13,612 nt of DNA from Rhodanobacter sp. UBA5168 (GCA_002413455.1 DHXA01000079.1:1-13612), one strand, 5' to 3'; positions 6,330-13,392 are shown, counted from the first letter of the stretch. Notes: a model not told the origin generated them from the letters alone. Translations and numbers: made by a program.

Positions 6330-6633
6330 CCAATGGTGCACGACTAGATACAGCCGCGACCTCTGCAGCAGGGACCAGCCGGTCAGAGCCCGCGAATCGC
6401 GGTTTTCGGTCGTCTACCCATTCGCCCCGATCATCATGCCGCCCATCTCCCTCTCCAGCCTCGCGGCCACCGCGGCAAGGTTGGACATGCCGCAGCTTCG
6501 TCGCCCGCGCGCATCTGCGCGTTCTCGATCGCAATACTTTCGTCGGGCGAAGCATCGTCACGGCTCGTGGTTCCAGCACCCTGTTCTCCATGCCCGATTT
6601 CCGCCACGAATGGCGCCCGTCCCCCGCACCCGC

Positions 6634-7707
6634 TCAGAGATGACTCGCGAAGAACGCCTCGGCCGTGGCAATGGCGGTGGCGTGGCTGCGCTGTTGGGGT
6701 ATTCGAAAGTGCTGGCACAGCGACTCCTGCTGGCGGCCAAGCGCGGTGCAGTCGGCGAGGAAATCGTAGTGGCCGACGCCGTGCAGGATCTTCAGGGTGG
6801 CATGCGGCAGCGATGCCGCGGCGAGCTTGCCGTTGCTGGCCGGCGGCGCCACCGGGTCGGCATCGCCGAGCAGGATGCTTGTCGGCGTGTTCAGCGTGCG
6901 CAGGCTGCGCGGCGCGAGCGCCTCGATCCCGCCCGGTGCCATCACGAACACCGCGCGGATGCCGGGTATCGCGTAGTCGTCGCCGGCGTGTTTCGCCAGC
7001 GCCGCCATCGCTGGCGTCTTCAGCGCCTGCTCGCGGGCGGCCATGGTCTGGTCGGGCGCCTCGGCCTGCGCCGCACACGTCGCGTCGGCGGCGTGCGCGC
7101 GGCAGAAGCGGATGATGTGGTCGATATCGACCCGCGCCCCGGCACTCACCAAGGCCGCGAAACCACCCATCGAAAAGCCCGCCACGCCCAGCCGCCGCCG
7201 GTCCAGGTGCGGGCCGATCTGCGCATCGGTCTCGGCGGTATCGAGTGCCACGCGCAGGTCTACCGCGCGATCCCACACCAGCAGGCCGCCGGCCATCGTC
7301 ATCGGATCGCGGCCGTTGGTGCCGGGGTGATCCACCGCGATCACCACGTCGCCGGCGCGCGCCAGCGCGGTGCCGAACCAGGCCATCATCCGCGCGCTGC
7401 CGCCGAAGCCGTGCGAGAACAGGATCACCGGGTGCCGTCCGGGCGCGAACGGCGCATCGGCCGCGGCGTGGCCGGCGTCGAACAGCGGATGCTCCGGCGG
7501 CCCGATCTGCAGCGGCGTCTCGGCGACGCCGGCGGCGGCGGGATACCACACGGTGATGCGCAACGCGTCGCTGTGCTTCGCATCGCGGATCGCCGCGCTG
7601 GGCGTGTGCGCCACCCGATGGATCTCGCCCACCGTGCCTGCGTGCGCCACGGTGCAGACACCCAGCCATGCGGCAGCCAGGGCAATGAAGGGGGTACGTG
7701 GAGTCAT
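6634..7707 (-). CDS. Exported alpha/beta hydrolase (dienelactone hydrolase / PAF-acetylhydrolase-like)
   Basis: This 357-residue protein has a signal peptide with likely cleavage after A23 (TVAHA-GT), so it acts in the periplasm or outside. The fold shows the oxyanion segment SHGFGG (98-103), the nucleophile elbow GFSMGG with S179, the acid region LLGDADPVAPP (D282 or D284) and the catalytic histidine H313 in HGVGHYDFL. The type resembles uncharacterised dienelactone hydrolase and PAF-acetylhydrolase-like esterases; the substrate cannot be named. Four cysteines after residue 200 (202, 211, 320, 331) could form disulfides, as expected for an exported protein. GAGGAA about five bases ahead supports the ATG. 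The gene begins 38 bp after the AraC-type regulator stop on the same strand, so the two probably form an operon. Confidence 0.87.
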   Translation of the reverse strand: MTPRTPFIALAAAWLGVCTVAHAGTVGEIHRVAHTPSAAIRDAKHSDALRITVWYPAAAGVAETPLQIGPPEHPLFDAGHAAADAPFAPGRHPVILFSHGFGGSARMMAWFGTALARAGDVVIAVDHPGTNGRDPMTMAGGLLVWDRAVDLRVALDTAETDAQIGPHLDRRRLGVAGFSMGGFAALVSAGARVDIDHIIRFCRAHAADATCAAQAEAPDQTMAAREQALKTPAMAALAKHAGDDYAIPGIRAVFVMAPGGIEALAPRSLRTLNTPTSILLGDADPVAPPASNGKLAAASLPHATLKILHGVGHYDFLADCTALGRQQESLCQHFRIPQQRSHATAIATAEAFFASHL

Positions 7708-7745
7708 GCGTTCCTCGTCGATGGTGATGCTTAGGGGTGGTTGGC

Positions 7746-8576
7746 TCAAGCTTGCAGGGGCAGCCAGATCTCGACATCGCCGATGCCGGTGGTGTCGTCG
7801 AAATCCGCGCTGTATTTCTCGAAATCGGGAGCGTCGGCCACCCGCAGTCCCGAGCGCGGCAGCCAGTCGCCGACAAACGCCTGCCAGGTGCGGCGGATGG
7901 CCGAGACATGGCCGCGATGGGTGGCCACCACGTACTCGCGTGCCGGCAGCCGCAAGGTGCTGAGCGCGGGGTCGAGGCCGCCGAAACCCGGCACGTCGAC
8001 ACCGGCGATGTACTCGAAACTGCCTTCGTCGTCGCTGTTGCAGAACACGCCGAACGCGGTGCGCCCTTTCGGCAGCGCGGCGGCATGGTGCAGGAACAGG
8101 CGCTGCCACTGCGCCGGAATGCCCTGCGTGGTGTCCGGCGTGTAACGGCAGCCGAGCCCGGCGATGAAGCGCGTGCCGTCGCGGGCCAGGCGCGGCTCGT
8201 CCAGCGCCACGCGCGCGCCATCGGTGGTGCGCCAGGGTTCGACCAGCGCCAGGCCATCCACCGAACCGCGCTCGCGCACGCTCGCCGGGCTCAGGCCGAA
8301 CTGCTCGCCGAAAGCCCGCGTGAAGGCCTCGTGCGAGCCGTAGCCGCTGCTCAGCGCCACCTCCAGGATGTCCGGCGCGCCATCGGCCAGCCGGCGCGCG
8401 GCCTCCGTCATCCGGCGTGCGCGCAGGTAGCGCACCACCGAGCAGCCGGTCATCGTCTGGAACAGCCGCGCCAGGTGAAATGGCGATACCCCGGCCACCT
8501 CGGCGATGCGGCCCAGCGACAGCTCCTCGCTGTAATGGCTTTCGATGAACCAGAGCGCTTTCTCGGCAGCGGCCAT
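7746..8576 (-). CDS. AraC-family regulator with GyrI-like C-terminal domain
   Basis: The 276-residue product has the Rob/SoxS-like architecture: an N-terminal AraC DNA-binding domain (about 5-103) with two helix-turn-helix units at about 19-40 and 69-90 (EVALSSGYGSHEAFTRAFGEQFGLSP), then a GyrI-like ligand-binding domain at about 123-276. GyrI-like domains bind small amphipathic or cationic compounds in multidrug regulators. I chose the ATG at 8576 because the protein then begins just like Rob-type proteins (MAAAEKALWFIESHY). The open frame continues upstream to 8774 but that part has no homology and unusual composition. No clear Shine-Dalgarno precedes it. It is the first gene of the unit with the exported hydrolase and probably controls it. 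The 8577-9001 gap carries no other gene I can support. Confidence 0.9.
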   Translation of the reverse strand: MAAAEKALWFIESHYSEELSLGRIAEVAGVSPFHLARLFQTMTGCSVVRYLRARRMTEAARRLADGAPDILEVALSSGYGSHEAFTRAFGEQFGLSPASVRERGSVDGLALVEPWRTTDGARVALDEPRLARDGTRFIAGLGCRYTPDTTQGIPAQWQRLFLHHAAALPKGRTAFGVFCNSDDEGSFEYIAGVDVPGFGGLDPALSTLRLPAREYVVATHRGHVSAIRRTWQAFVGDWLPRSGLRVADAPDFEKYSADFDDTTGIGDVEIWLPLQA

Positions 8577-9001
8577 CGCTGAAACCCGGTGGTGGAATCG
8601 ACCGATGCAGAGTAACCGCAGCCTTGGCGACAGCGTTTGATCGTTCTTGCGGGGGGATTCGACGCGTCGAGCCGGTGTCACCCTTTTGCCGCCCGGGTCA
8701 ACGCGGCCGGGGGCGCGCGCGCATGGTGTGCCCCGCCAGGCTATTTCGTCGTCGATGGCGTCGTTTCGGGTCATTGTCGCGGTGCTGGCAACTCATCGAT
8801 GATTGCCGTCGCCCCATGCATCAGCCGAAAGACTCGGGCATGAGGTTGCGCAGGCGCATTGACGAGGGTTGTTGCATCAAACGGACCGCGGCCCGCTTTT
8901 CGCCCCGAGGCCGGCCGCGAAAGCGCCGGCGGCTGCGCCAGGATTCGGCGCCCGCGGCCCTCGTGCCGGGGGTTGTTTTGAACCATCGGGAGGCTGAACG
9001 A

Positions 9002-9838
9002 TTGACTGATTTCCTGTTCCAGCAAGTGGATGTGTTCTCGTCGCAGCCGCTGGCCGGCAATCCGCTGGCCGTGGTGGTCGGCGCCGATGCGTTGGACGAC
9101 GCGCAGATGGCCGCCTTCGCCCGCTGGACCAACCTCAGCGAGACGACGTTTCTGCTGCAGCCACGCGCGCCGGAGGCGGACTATCGCGTTCGCATCTTCA
9201 CGCCCACGCAGGAGCTGCCGTTCGCCGGCCATCCCACGCTGGGCACATGTCATGTCTGGCTCGGTTCGGGCGGCAGGCCCAGGGGCGGGGAGATCATCCA
9301 GGAGTGCGCGGCTGGCCTCGTCCGGGTGCGCCGTGAGTCGGGCCGGTTGGCGTTCGCCGCGCCGCCGCTGCGCCGCACCGGTGCACTGGAGCCTGAGCTC
9401 ATGGCGCGCGTCGTGGACGGACTTCGGCTGGCGCCCGGTGCGCTGGTCGACGCGAACTGGGTCGACAACGGTCCGGGCTGGCTGGCTGTCCTGCTGCGCT
9501 CGCGCAGCGCGGTGCTGGCACTGCGCCCGGATTACCTGGCGATCGCCGGGATGCGCGTGGGTGTGGTGGGGCCGTGGGACGCCGAAAAGGACGGGCAGGA
9601 CGCGCAATTCGAGGTGCGCGCTTTCACCGCCGCCGGCTACGAGGATCCGGTGACCGGCAGCCTGAACGCGGGTCTCGCGCAATGGCTGATCGGGAGCGGC
9701 ATCGCGCCGCCGATGTACATCGCCAGTCAGGGTACGGCACTGGGGCGCAAGGGACGGGTGCACGTGGTGCAGGACGGCACCGACCTCTGGATCGGCGGTG
9801 CGGTGGCCACGTGCATTGCCGGCAGGGTAACGCTGTGA
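9002..9838 (+). CDS. PhzF family isomerase-like protein
   Basis: This 278-residue protein belongs to the PhzF/diaminopimelate-epimerase-fold family. The phenazine enzyme isomerises trans-2,3-dihydro-3-hydroxyanthranilate; most bacterial relatives have unknown substrates. Visible are the family start FQQVDVFSSQPLAGNPLAVV (6-25), the catalytic glutamate E47 in NLSETTF, FTPTQELPFAGHPTLG with H77 (66-81), and YEDPVTGSLNAGLAQWL with D215 (213-229). All three residues matching the PhzF active site are present. The start is TTG at 9002, with GGGAGG at 8988-8993 eight bases ahead. It gives the normal family N-terminus, whereas upstream in-frame starts add unrelated arginine-rich sequence. No other phenazine genes are nearby, so a phenazine role is unlikely. 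Confidence 0.9.
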   Translation: MTDFLFQQVDVFSSQPLAGNPLAVVVGADALDDAQMAAFARWTNLSETTFLLQPRAPEADYRVRIFTPTQELPFAGHPTLGTCHVWLGSGGRPRGGEIIQECAAGLVRVRRESGRLAFAAPPLRRTGALEPELMARVVDGLRLAPGALVDANWVDNGPGWLAVLLRSRSAVLALRPDYLAIAGMRVGVVGPWDAEKDGQDAQFEVRAFTAAGYEDPVTGSLNAGLAQWLIGSGIAPPMYIASQGTALGRKGRVHVVQDGTDLWIGGAVATCIAGRVTL

Positions 9839-9848
9839 CAAAAAGAAC

Positions 9849-9899
9849 AAAGTGTCAGAGACGCTTTTTCATAACGGTGTCAGTCCACTTGTTCCCGTC
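9849..9899 (+). repeat. Composite REP-like element downstream of the PhzF gene
   Basis: Two GTGTCAG half units lie in direct orientation 25 bp apart: AAAGTGTCAGAGACGCTTTT from 9849 and AACGGTGTCAGTCCACTTG from 9873. The 11-mer AACGGTGTCAG is identical to 4713-4723. The pair follows the same order as at 4663-4733, which points to one repeat family. It begins 11 bases after the PhzF stop. Confidence 0.62.
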
Positions 9900-10027
9900 C
9901 GGCAGGTGAGCCTGGTCCGATTGCTCAACTCTGAGTGCCGTGCCGGCCCGGGTGGTGGGCTTGCAGGTCGATCACACCGTGCCCGAGTAGGCTGCTGTGC
10001 CAACGCCGTCCACCAGGAGGAATTGCC

Positions 10028-10510
10028 ATGAAACGCTCCGTGCTTGCCCTGCTGTTGCTGGCTGCGCTCGGCCATGGTTCGGTTGCGCTGGCGCAGTCGG
10101 GCGCTGCCGCTCCCGCGGACAAGGCAGGCTATGACGGCGCGCTGGCCAAACGCCTTGGCGCGAATGAAAACGGCATGCGCTCGTATGTATTGGTGATCCT
10201 GCGGACCGGCCCCAAGCCGGTGCCGAAGGGCAAGGCGCGCGACGCGATGTTTGCCGGGCATTTCGCCAACATCGCGCGGTTGGCGGCAGCGGGAAAGCTG
10301 GTGCTGGCCGGCCCGTTCGGTGAGCACAATGGTGACTGGCGCGGGCTGTTCCTGCTGGCGGTCGACGATGTGGAACAGGCGCGCCTGCTCACCGCCACCG
10401 ATCCGGTCATCGCGCAGGGCGAGATGATCGCCGAATACCACGCCTGGTACGGCTCCGCCGCGGCGATGATGCTTCCCGAGCTGCATGAGCGCCTGGTGGC
10501 ACCTCGCTAA
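10028..10510 (+). CDS. Exported YciI-like protein
   Basis: This 160-residue protein has a signal peptide (1-22, ending in VALA before Q23) and one YciI-like domain (about 52-145). The domain is a dimeric ferredoxin-like alpha/beta fold of unclear function. It shows the strand YVLVILRTGP (53-62), the helix with H78 (AGHFANIARLAAAGKLVLAGPFG, about 76-98) and the TDPVI turn with D125 (124-128). H78 and D125 match the conserved histidine and aspartate proposed as a pseudo-active site in YciI. AGGAGG at 10015-10020, seven bases ahead, fixes the ATG. A longer upstream frame from 9935 lacks homology. Most YciI proteins are cytoplasmic, so export is notable. The gene stands alone, between a REP-like element and an inverted repeat. 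Confidence 0.85.
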   Translation: MKRSVLALLLLAALGHGSVALAQSGAAAPADKAGYDGALAKRLGANENGMRSYVLVILRTGPKPVPKGKARDAMFAGHFANIARLAAAGKLVLAGPFGEHNGDWRGLFLLAVDDVEQARLLTATDPVIAQGEMIAEYHAWYGSAAAMMLPELHERLVAPR

Positions 10511-10525
10511 CCGGGCTGAATCCTC

Positions 10526-10556
10526 CCCGGACACTGAAGCGGTCACGATGTCCGGG
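10526..10556. terminator. Inverted repeat after the YciI-like gene, possible terminator
   Basis: CCCGGACA (10526-10533) pairs perfectly with TGTCCGGG (10549-10556) around a 15-base loop, 15 bases after the gene stop. There is no T-run. It would serve the plus-strand gene and possibly a minus-strand ORF ending at 10587. Confidence 0.4.
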
Positions 10557-10586
10557 CTACCTGCGCTGACCTCCGGCGAAACCGGG

Positions 10587-10742
10587 TCACTTCTGATCGG
10601 CGACTAGCATCGCCTCCCGGAAATTCTCGATGTAATCGGCAACGGCCCCGTTCAAGGCAACCTCCCAGTTTTCCGGGATGACACGCTGATGGACGTTTTC
10701 GCCGCGACCGGACACGTTGAACGACTGGCGGAAGGCATTCAT
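10587..10742 (-). CDS. Candidate 51-residue small protein or gene remnant
   Basis: An ATG frame of 51 codons runs on the minus strand in an otherwise empty 306-bp gap. It reads MNAFRQSFNVSGRGENVHQR at the start and ADYIENFREAMLVADQK at the end, with a globular mix of residues and a likely C-terminal helix. By my count 39 of 51 codons end in G or C, much as in neighbouring genes. The frame stays open upstream of the ATG, and no good Shine-Dalgarno precedes it. It could be a small cytoplasmic protein or the 3' end of a decayed longer gene. I do not recognise the family. Confidence 0.35.
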   Translation of the reverse strand: MNAFRQSFNVSGRGENVHQRVIPENWEVALNGAVADYIENFREAMLVADQK

Positions 10743-10781
10743 TGGAGTGGCGGTTTTCCGACCTGCCTTTTGGCCCGGACG

Positions 10782-10787
10782 TATACT
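10782..10787 (+). promoter_or_regulatory. Possible -10 box for the DUF3016 gene
   Basis: TATACT lies 30 bases ahead of the ATG, a good match to the sigma-70 -10 consensus. No convincing -35 hexamer is found at 16-18 bp spacing. Confidence 0.3.
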
Positions 10788-10816
10788 GAACGTCGTTCCG
10801 TTACGGGAGATCCGCC

Positions 10817-11332
10817 ATGAAATCTTCGCCGCTGTTCCGCCTGTTGTGCGTTGCTTGTCTGGCCTTCGCCTCCGTCATGGCATGGGCGGCGACACCGCCG
10901 GACAACGTCAACGTTCGCTACAAGGATCCCCAGCACTTCACCGAGGCGAAGCGCAGTTTCGGGATGCACCTGATCGATGCCGACGATTATCTGAAACCGC
11001 TCAAGGACTATATCGTCCAGCGCGCCTCACGCATCCTGGCGCCAGGCCAGCGGTTGGACGTCGAGGTGACCGATGTGGACCGCGCCGGCGAGTACGAGCC
11101 CTGGCGCGGACCCCGCTTCGACGACGTGCGCATCGTCAAGGACATCTATCCGCCGCGCATCGACCTGGACTTCACCTTGTACGGCGCCGACGGCAAGGTA
11201 CTGCGCCAGGGCCATCGCAAGCTGCGCGACTTGTCCTTCCTCAGCCACAACTTTGCCGCGGATCAGGACTCGTTGCGTTACGAGAAATCCCTGATCGATC
11301 TCTGGCTGCGCAAGGGAGCCGGGAACCTCTGA
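10817..11332 (+). CDS. DUF3016 domain-containing exported protein
   Basis: The 171-residue product starts with a signal peptide (about 1-25, ending AWAA-TPP) and is otherwise one DUF3016 domain. Family blocks are visible: VNVRYKDPQHFTEAKRSFG (31-49), LAPGQRLDVEVTDVDRAGEYEPW (74-96), VRIVKDIYPPRIDLDFTL (about 104-121), and a C-terminal DQDSLRYEKSLIDLWLRK. The family is found in gammaproteobacterial envelopes and has no known biochemical function. GGGAGA at 10805-10810 supports the ATG. It is separated from its neighbours and converges with the TetR gene. The family call is strong; the role is unknown. Confidence 0.9.
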   Translation: MKSSPLFRLLCVACLAFASVMAWAATPPDNVNVRYKDPQHFTEAKRSFGMHLIDADDYLKPLKDYIVQRASRILAPGQRLDVEVTDVDRAGEYEPWRGPRFDDVRIVKDIYPPRIDLDFTLYGADGKVLRQGHRKLRDLSFLSHNFAADQDSLRYEKSLIDLWLRKGAGNL

Positions 11333-11392
11333 CGGTCGGTAGCGGACCGAGTGCGCCGGCTGCTTGCTGAGGTGTTGCGACAGCGACAATTT

Positions 11393-11980
11393 CTACTCCA
11401 CCTTCAACAGCGCCAGTGCCTGGTGCCTGGCCGAGGCGCGAAGCGACTTGCGCAGGCCCGGATCGTTGGTGGTGCGTGCCAGCACCATCCCGCCCACGCA
11501 AAGGGCCACCATCGTTTCGGCGCGCCGGCCGGCATCGCGGACGCCCTTGAGCGCCGTCCGGTAGATGTGGCCCATGCCGCGTATCAGATCGGTATAGGCC
11601 TGTTGCGGCTCCAGGCCCGCACGTGCGACGTCCGAGGGCAGGGCATAAAGCGGGCAGTGCAGGTCCACGTTTTCCAGCACTTCGTCGCTCAGGTAGAGCT
11701 CCACCAGCATTCGGGCCAGCCCGCGTGGGTCGCGAAGATTCTTTGCTGCGTCAGCCGTCTGGATCGCGAACGGATTGCAGGTGACGAAGCTCGCCACGGC
11801 GGCGGCATACAGTTCGTCCTTGCTGCGGAAGTGATGGTAGAACGCGCCGCGCGTCAATCCGGCGGCGGCCATGATCTGGTCGATGGTGACCTGTTCGAAA
11901 CCGTGGCGATTGAACAGGCGGCGCGCGGACTCGACGATGCGGGCGCGTGTCTGTACGGCGTGTTCGGGACTGTAGGGCAT
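11393..11980 (-). CDS. TetR-family transcriptional repressor
   Basis: This 195-residue protein has the TetR N-terminal DNA-binding domain (about 11-58) with the signature helix-turn-helix TIDQIMAAAGLTRGAFYHHF (32-51) followed by RSKDELYAAAV. The C-terminal ligand and dimer domain (about 65-195) contains HCPLYALPSDVARAG (108-122), a block common in TetR proteins that control electrophile- or drug-responsive genes. Three cysteines (C68, C109, C161) are candidates for sensing reactive compounds, as in NemR, but this is inference. It diverges from a glutathione S-transferase-like gene across 112 bp holding a perfect inverted repeat, so it very likely represses that unit and itself. The recognition is secure; the inducer is unknown. 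Confidence 0.92.
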   Translation of the reverse strand: MPYSPEHAVQTRARIVESARRLFNRHGFEQVTIDQIMAAAGLTRGAFYHHFRSKDELYAAAVASFVTCNPFAIQTADAAKNLRDPRGLARMLVELYLSDEVLENVDLHCPLYALPSDVARAGLEPQQAYTDLIRGMGHIYRTALKGVRDAGRRAETMVALCVGGMVLARTTNDPGLRKSLRASARHQALALLKVE

Positions 11981-12023
11981 GGCGCGGCGACCTCCGGTGG
12001 CCAGATATAGCGGGCTCGCAAAT

Positions 12024-12039
12024 TATGTTCTTTAACATA
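12024..12039. promoter_or_regulatory. Likely TetR operator, TATGTT-N4-AACATA
   Basis: TATGTT-CTTT-AACATA is a perfect 6-bp inverted repeat in an AT-rich island of the 11981-12092 intergenic region between the divergent tetR and GST-like genes. Its size and place fit a TetR-type operator covering both promoters. TATTCT at 12038-12043 could be a -10 box for the GST side and CATAAT (minus strand, 12026-12021) one for the tetR side, but no good -35 boxes are seen. Confidence 0.6.
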
Positions 12040-12092
12040 TTCTGCCGCTGCGTATGCTGCGTCACCGGCAACCCACAAACCGGAGAATGGAC

Positions 12093-12746
12093 ATGAAGAT
12101 CTACTGGATCAAAGCCCAGGCACCGCGCCGCGTGCTGGCACTGGTCAAGCATCTTGGTATCGACGCGGACTGCATCGAAGTCGACCTGCTGGCGGGCGGG
12201 CTGAAGCGTCCGTCGTACCTTGCACTCAACCCCAACGGCAAGGCGCCGACCATGGTGGACGGCGATGTCACGCTGTGGGAATCGTCCGCGATCATGGCGT
12301 ACCTCTGCGTCAAGGCCGGCTCGGACATGTGGCCGGTGCAGCGGCCCGCCGAGCAGATCGAGATACTGCGCTGGCTGTCCTGGAACGACAACCACTGGTC
12401 GCGCGCGGTCGGACCGTTCTACTTCGAGCATGTGATCAAGCCGGCCTTCCATCTTGGCGAGATGGACCGCTCGGAAATGACGGCCATGCTGCCGGAGCTG
12501 AGGAAACTCGCCGCTATTTTGGATGGCCATCTGCAGCAGCGCGATTTCGTGGCCTGCGACCGGCTCACCATCGCCGATTTCCAGCTCGCGTCCATGGCGT
12601 GCGAGTGGCGCCATGCGGAAATGCCGTTCAACGACCACCCCCGCGTCGCGCGCTGGCTCGATCGCCTGATGGACATTCCCGCCTGGGCCGATCCGTGGCC
12701 GGCCAAGGCGATCGGTCAGCAGGCGCCGGCGCTGGCGAATGCCTGA
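12093..12746 (+). CDS. Glutathione S-transferase-like protein
   Basis: This 217-residue cytoplasmic protein has the two-domain GST fold. The thioredoxin-like N-terminal domain (1-80) includes LNPNGKAPTMVDGD with the cis-proline P52 and the glutathione gamma-glutamyl contact E63-S64 (WESSAIMAYL). The helical C-terminal domain (about 86-205) carries the folding motif LTIADFQLASMA (158-169). GSTs conjugate glutathione to electrophiles. At the position where Ser, Cys or Tyr usually activates glutathione the sequence reads IKAQAPRRV, with alanines, so the mechanism may differ. GGAGA at 12082-12086 sits six bases before the ATG at 12093; an ATG at 12087 directly abuts it and is unlikely. It diverges from the TetR gene and is followed 48 bp later by a YCII-like gene, probably one operon for detoxification. 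Confidence 0.88.
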   Translation: MKIYWIKAQAPRRVLALVKHLGIDADCIEVDLLAGGLKRPSYLALNPNGKAPTMVDGDVTLWESSAIMAYLCVKAGSDMWPVQRPAEQIEILRWLSWNDNHWSRAVGPFYFEHVIKPAFHLGEMDRSEMTAMLPELRKLAAILDGHLQQRDFVACDRLTIADFQLASMACEWRHAEMPFNDHPRVARWLDRLMDIPAWADPWPAKAIGQQAPALANA

Positions 12747-12794
12747 GTGCGGGACCAGCCCGACACGGGCTGCCACTATGTCGGAGAGTGAACC

Positions 12795-13154
12795 ATGAAG
12801 AACTTCCTCGCGGTCTACACCGGCTCGGAGGCGTCGCTCAAGACGTCCGGATGGCATGAGCTCGATGAGGCGGAACAGCAGGCGCGACAGAAGCAGGGAG
12901 TGGAAGCCTGGGAGCGCTGGGTGGAGGCCAACAGGGGTGCCATCGTTGAAGCGGGTGCCCCGTTGGGCAAGACCTTGCGCGTATCCAGGCAAGGTGTCGA
13001 GAGCATCAGGAACGCATTGTCCGCGTTCACCATCGTCCGTGCCGACTCCCACGAAGCGGCCGCAAGGATGTTTGAAGGCCACCCGCATTTCACGATTTTT
13101 CCGGGCGATTCGGTCGAAGTCATGGAATGCCTGCCCCTGCCAGGGAAAAAGTGA
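12795..13154 (+). CDS. YCII-related (DGPF-like) protein
   Basis: This 119-residue cytoplasmic protein has a dimeric ferredoxin-like fold of the YCII group: the first strand NFLAVYTG (3-10), a long charged helix (about 23-50), GAPLGKTLRVSRQG (54-67), the strand ALSAFTIVRADSHEAAARMF (74-93) and the final FTIFPGDSVEVMECLPLPG. The family has no settled biochemical role; some members are linked to small-molecule isomerisation or binding. GGAGAG at 12782-12787 supports the ATG. It follows the GST-like gene by 48 bp and probably shares its TetR-controlled promoter, which suggests a role with the same substrate. Its stop codon is followed at once by a decayed DUF4097-type remnant, so the chromosome appears to have lost DNA here. 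Confidence 0.83.
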   Translation: MKNFLAVYTGSEASLKTSGWHELDEAEQQARQKQGVEAWERWVEANRGAIVEAGAPLGKTLRVSRQGVESIRNALSAFTIVRADSHEAAARMFEGHPHFTIFPGDSVEVMECLPLPGKK

Positions 13155-13157
13155 GTC

Positions 13158-13335
13158 GACTACACCAACGGCACGCTCCGGGTCGCCGGTCCGAAGCGGG
13201 TTTTCGACTTCTCCAGATCGGCGAGGTCGAGGGCACCGCGGTAGTCAAGAGCTCCAACGGCGACATCTCCGTCGACCGGCCGGCGCCGGTGTCGAGGCGA
13301 AGACGTCCAACGGCAGCATCCGAATTTCGCGTCCC
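13158..13335 (+). pseudogene. Remnant of a DUF4097-type beta-repeat protein
   Basis: Three pieces resembling DUF4097 (bactofilin-like beta-repeat) proteins follow each other in three frames. Piece one, 13158-13214, reads DYTNGTLRVAGPKRVFDFS. Piece two, 13214-13279, reads IGEVEGTAVVKSSNGDISVD. Piece three, from 13279, reads AGAGVEAKTSNGSIRI. Between pieces one and two the middle of the domain is missing; between two and three a single lost base would restore the frame. The intact family has repeated strand-turn units like NGDI and NGSI, which are seen here. No start codon or ribosome-binding site belongs to it, and it begins four bases after the YCII-like gene stop. I judge it non-functional. 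Confidence 0.65.
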
Positions 13336-13392
13336 AATAACCGTGGTCATGGATCAGCTTGCATGGCTTGAGCCGTAAGCCAGTGCTGCTCG

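Noticed and set aside
6434..6500. Short minus-strand stretch reading like NLAAVAARLEREMGG, with an adjacent IENAQMRAGDEAAA in another frame
   Set aside because: It could be a decayed helical protein end, for example of a chemotaxis receptor, but it is too short and frame-broken to assign.
6434..8257. Minus-strand open frame of 607 codons over the hydrolase and regulator
   Set aside because: It is out of frame with both genuine proteins on the same strand and is arginine/alanine-rich with no motif.
8670..8695. GGTGTCACCC as another GTGTCAG repeat
   Set aside because: Only GGTGTCA matches; the following bases differ from all other sites and no second half unit is present.
9002..9838. Phenazine biosynthesis locus
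   Set aside because: Only a PhzF-family protein is present; none of the other phz genes are found in the window and PhzF relatives are widespread.
11751..13088. Long minus-strand open frame opposite the GST-like and YCII-like genes
   Set aside because: It overlaps three well-supported genes and has no recognisable domain; it is a shadow of their codon bias.
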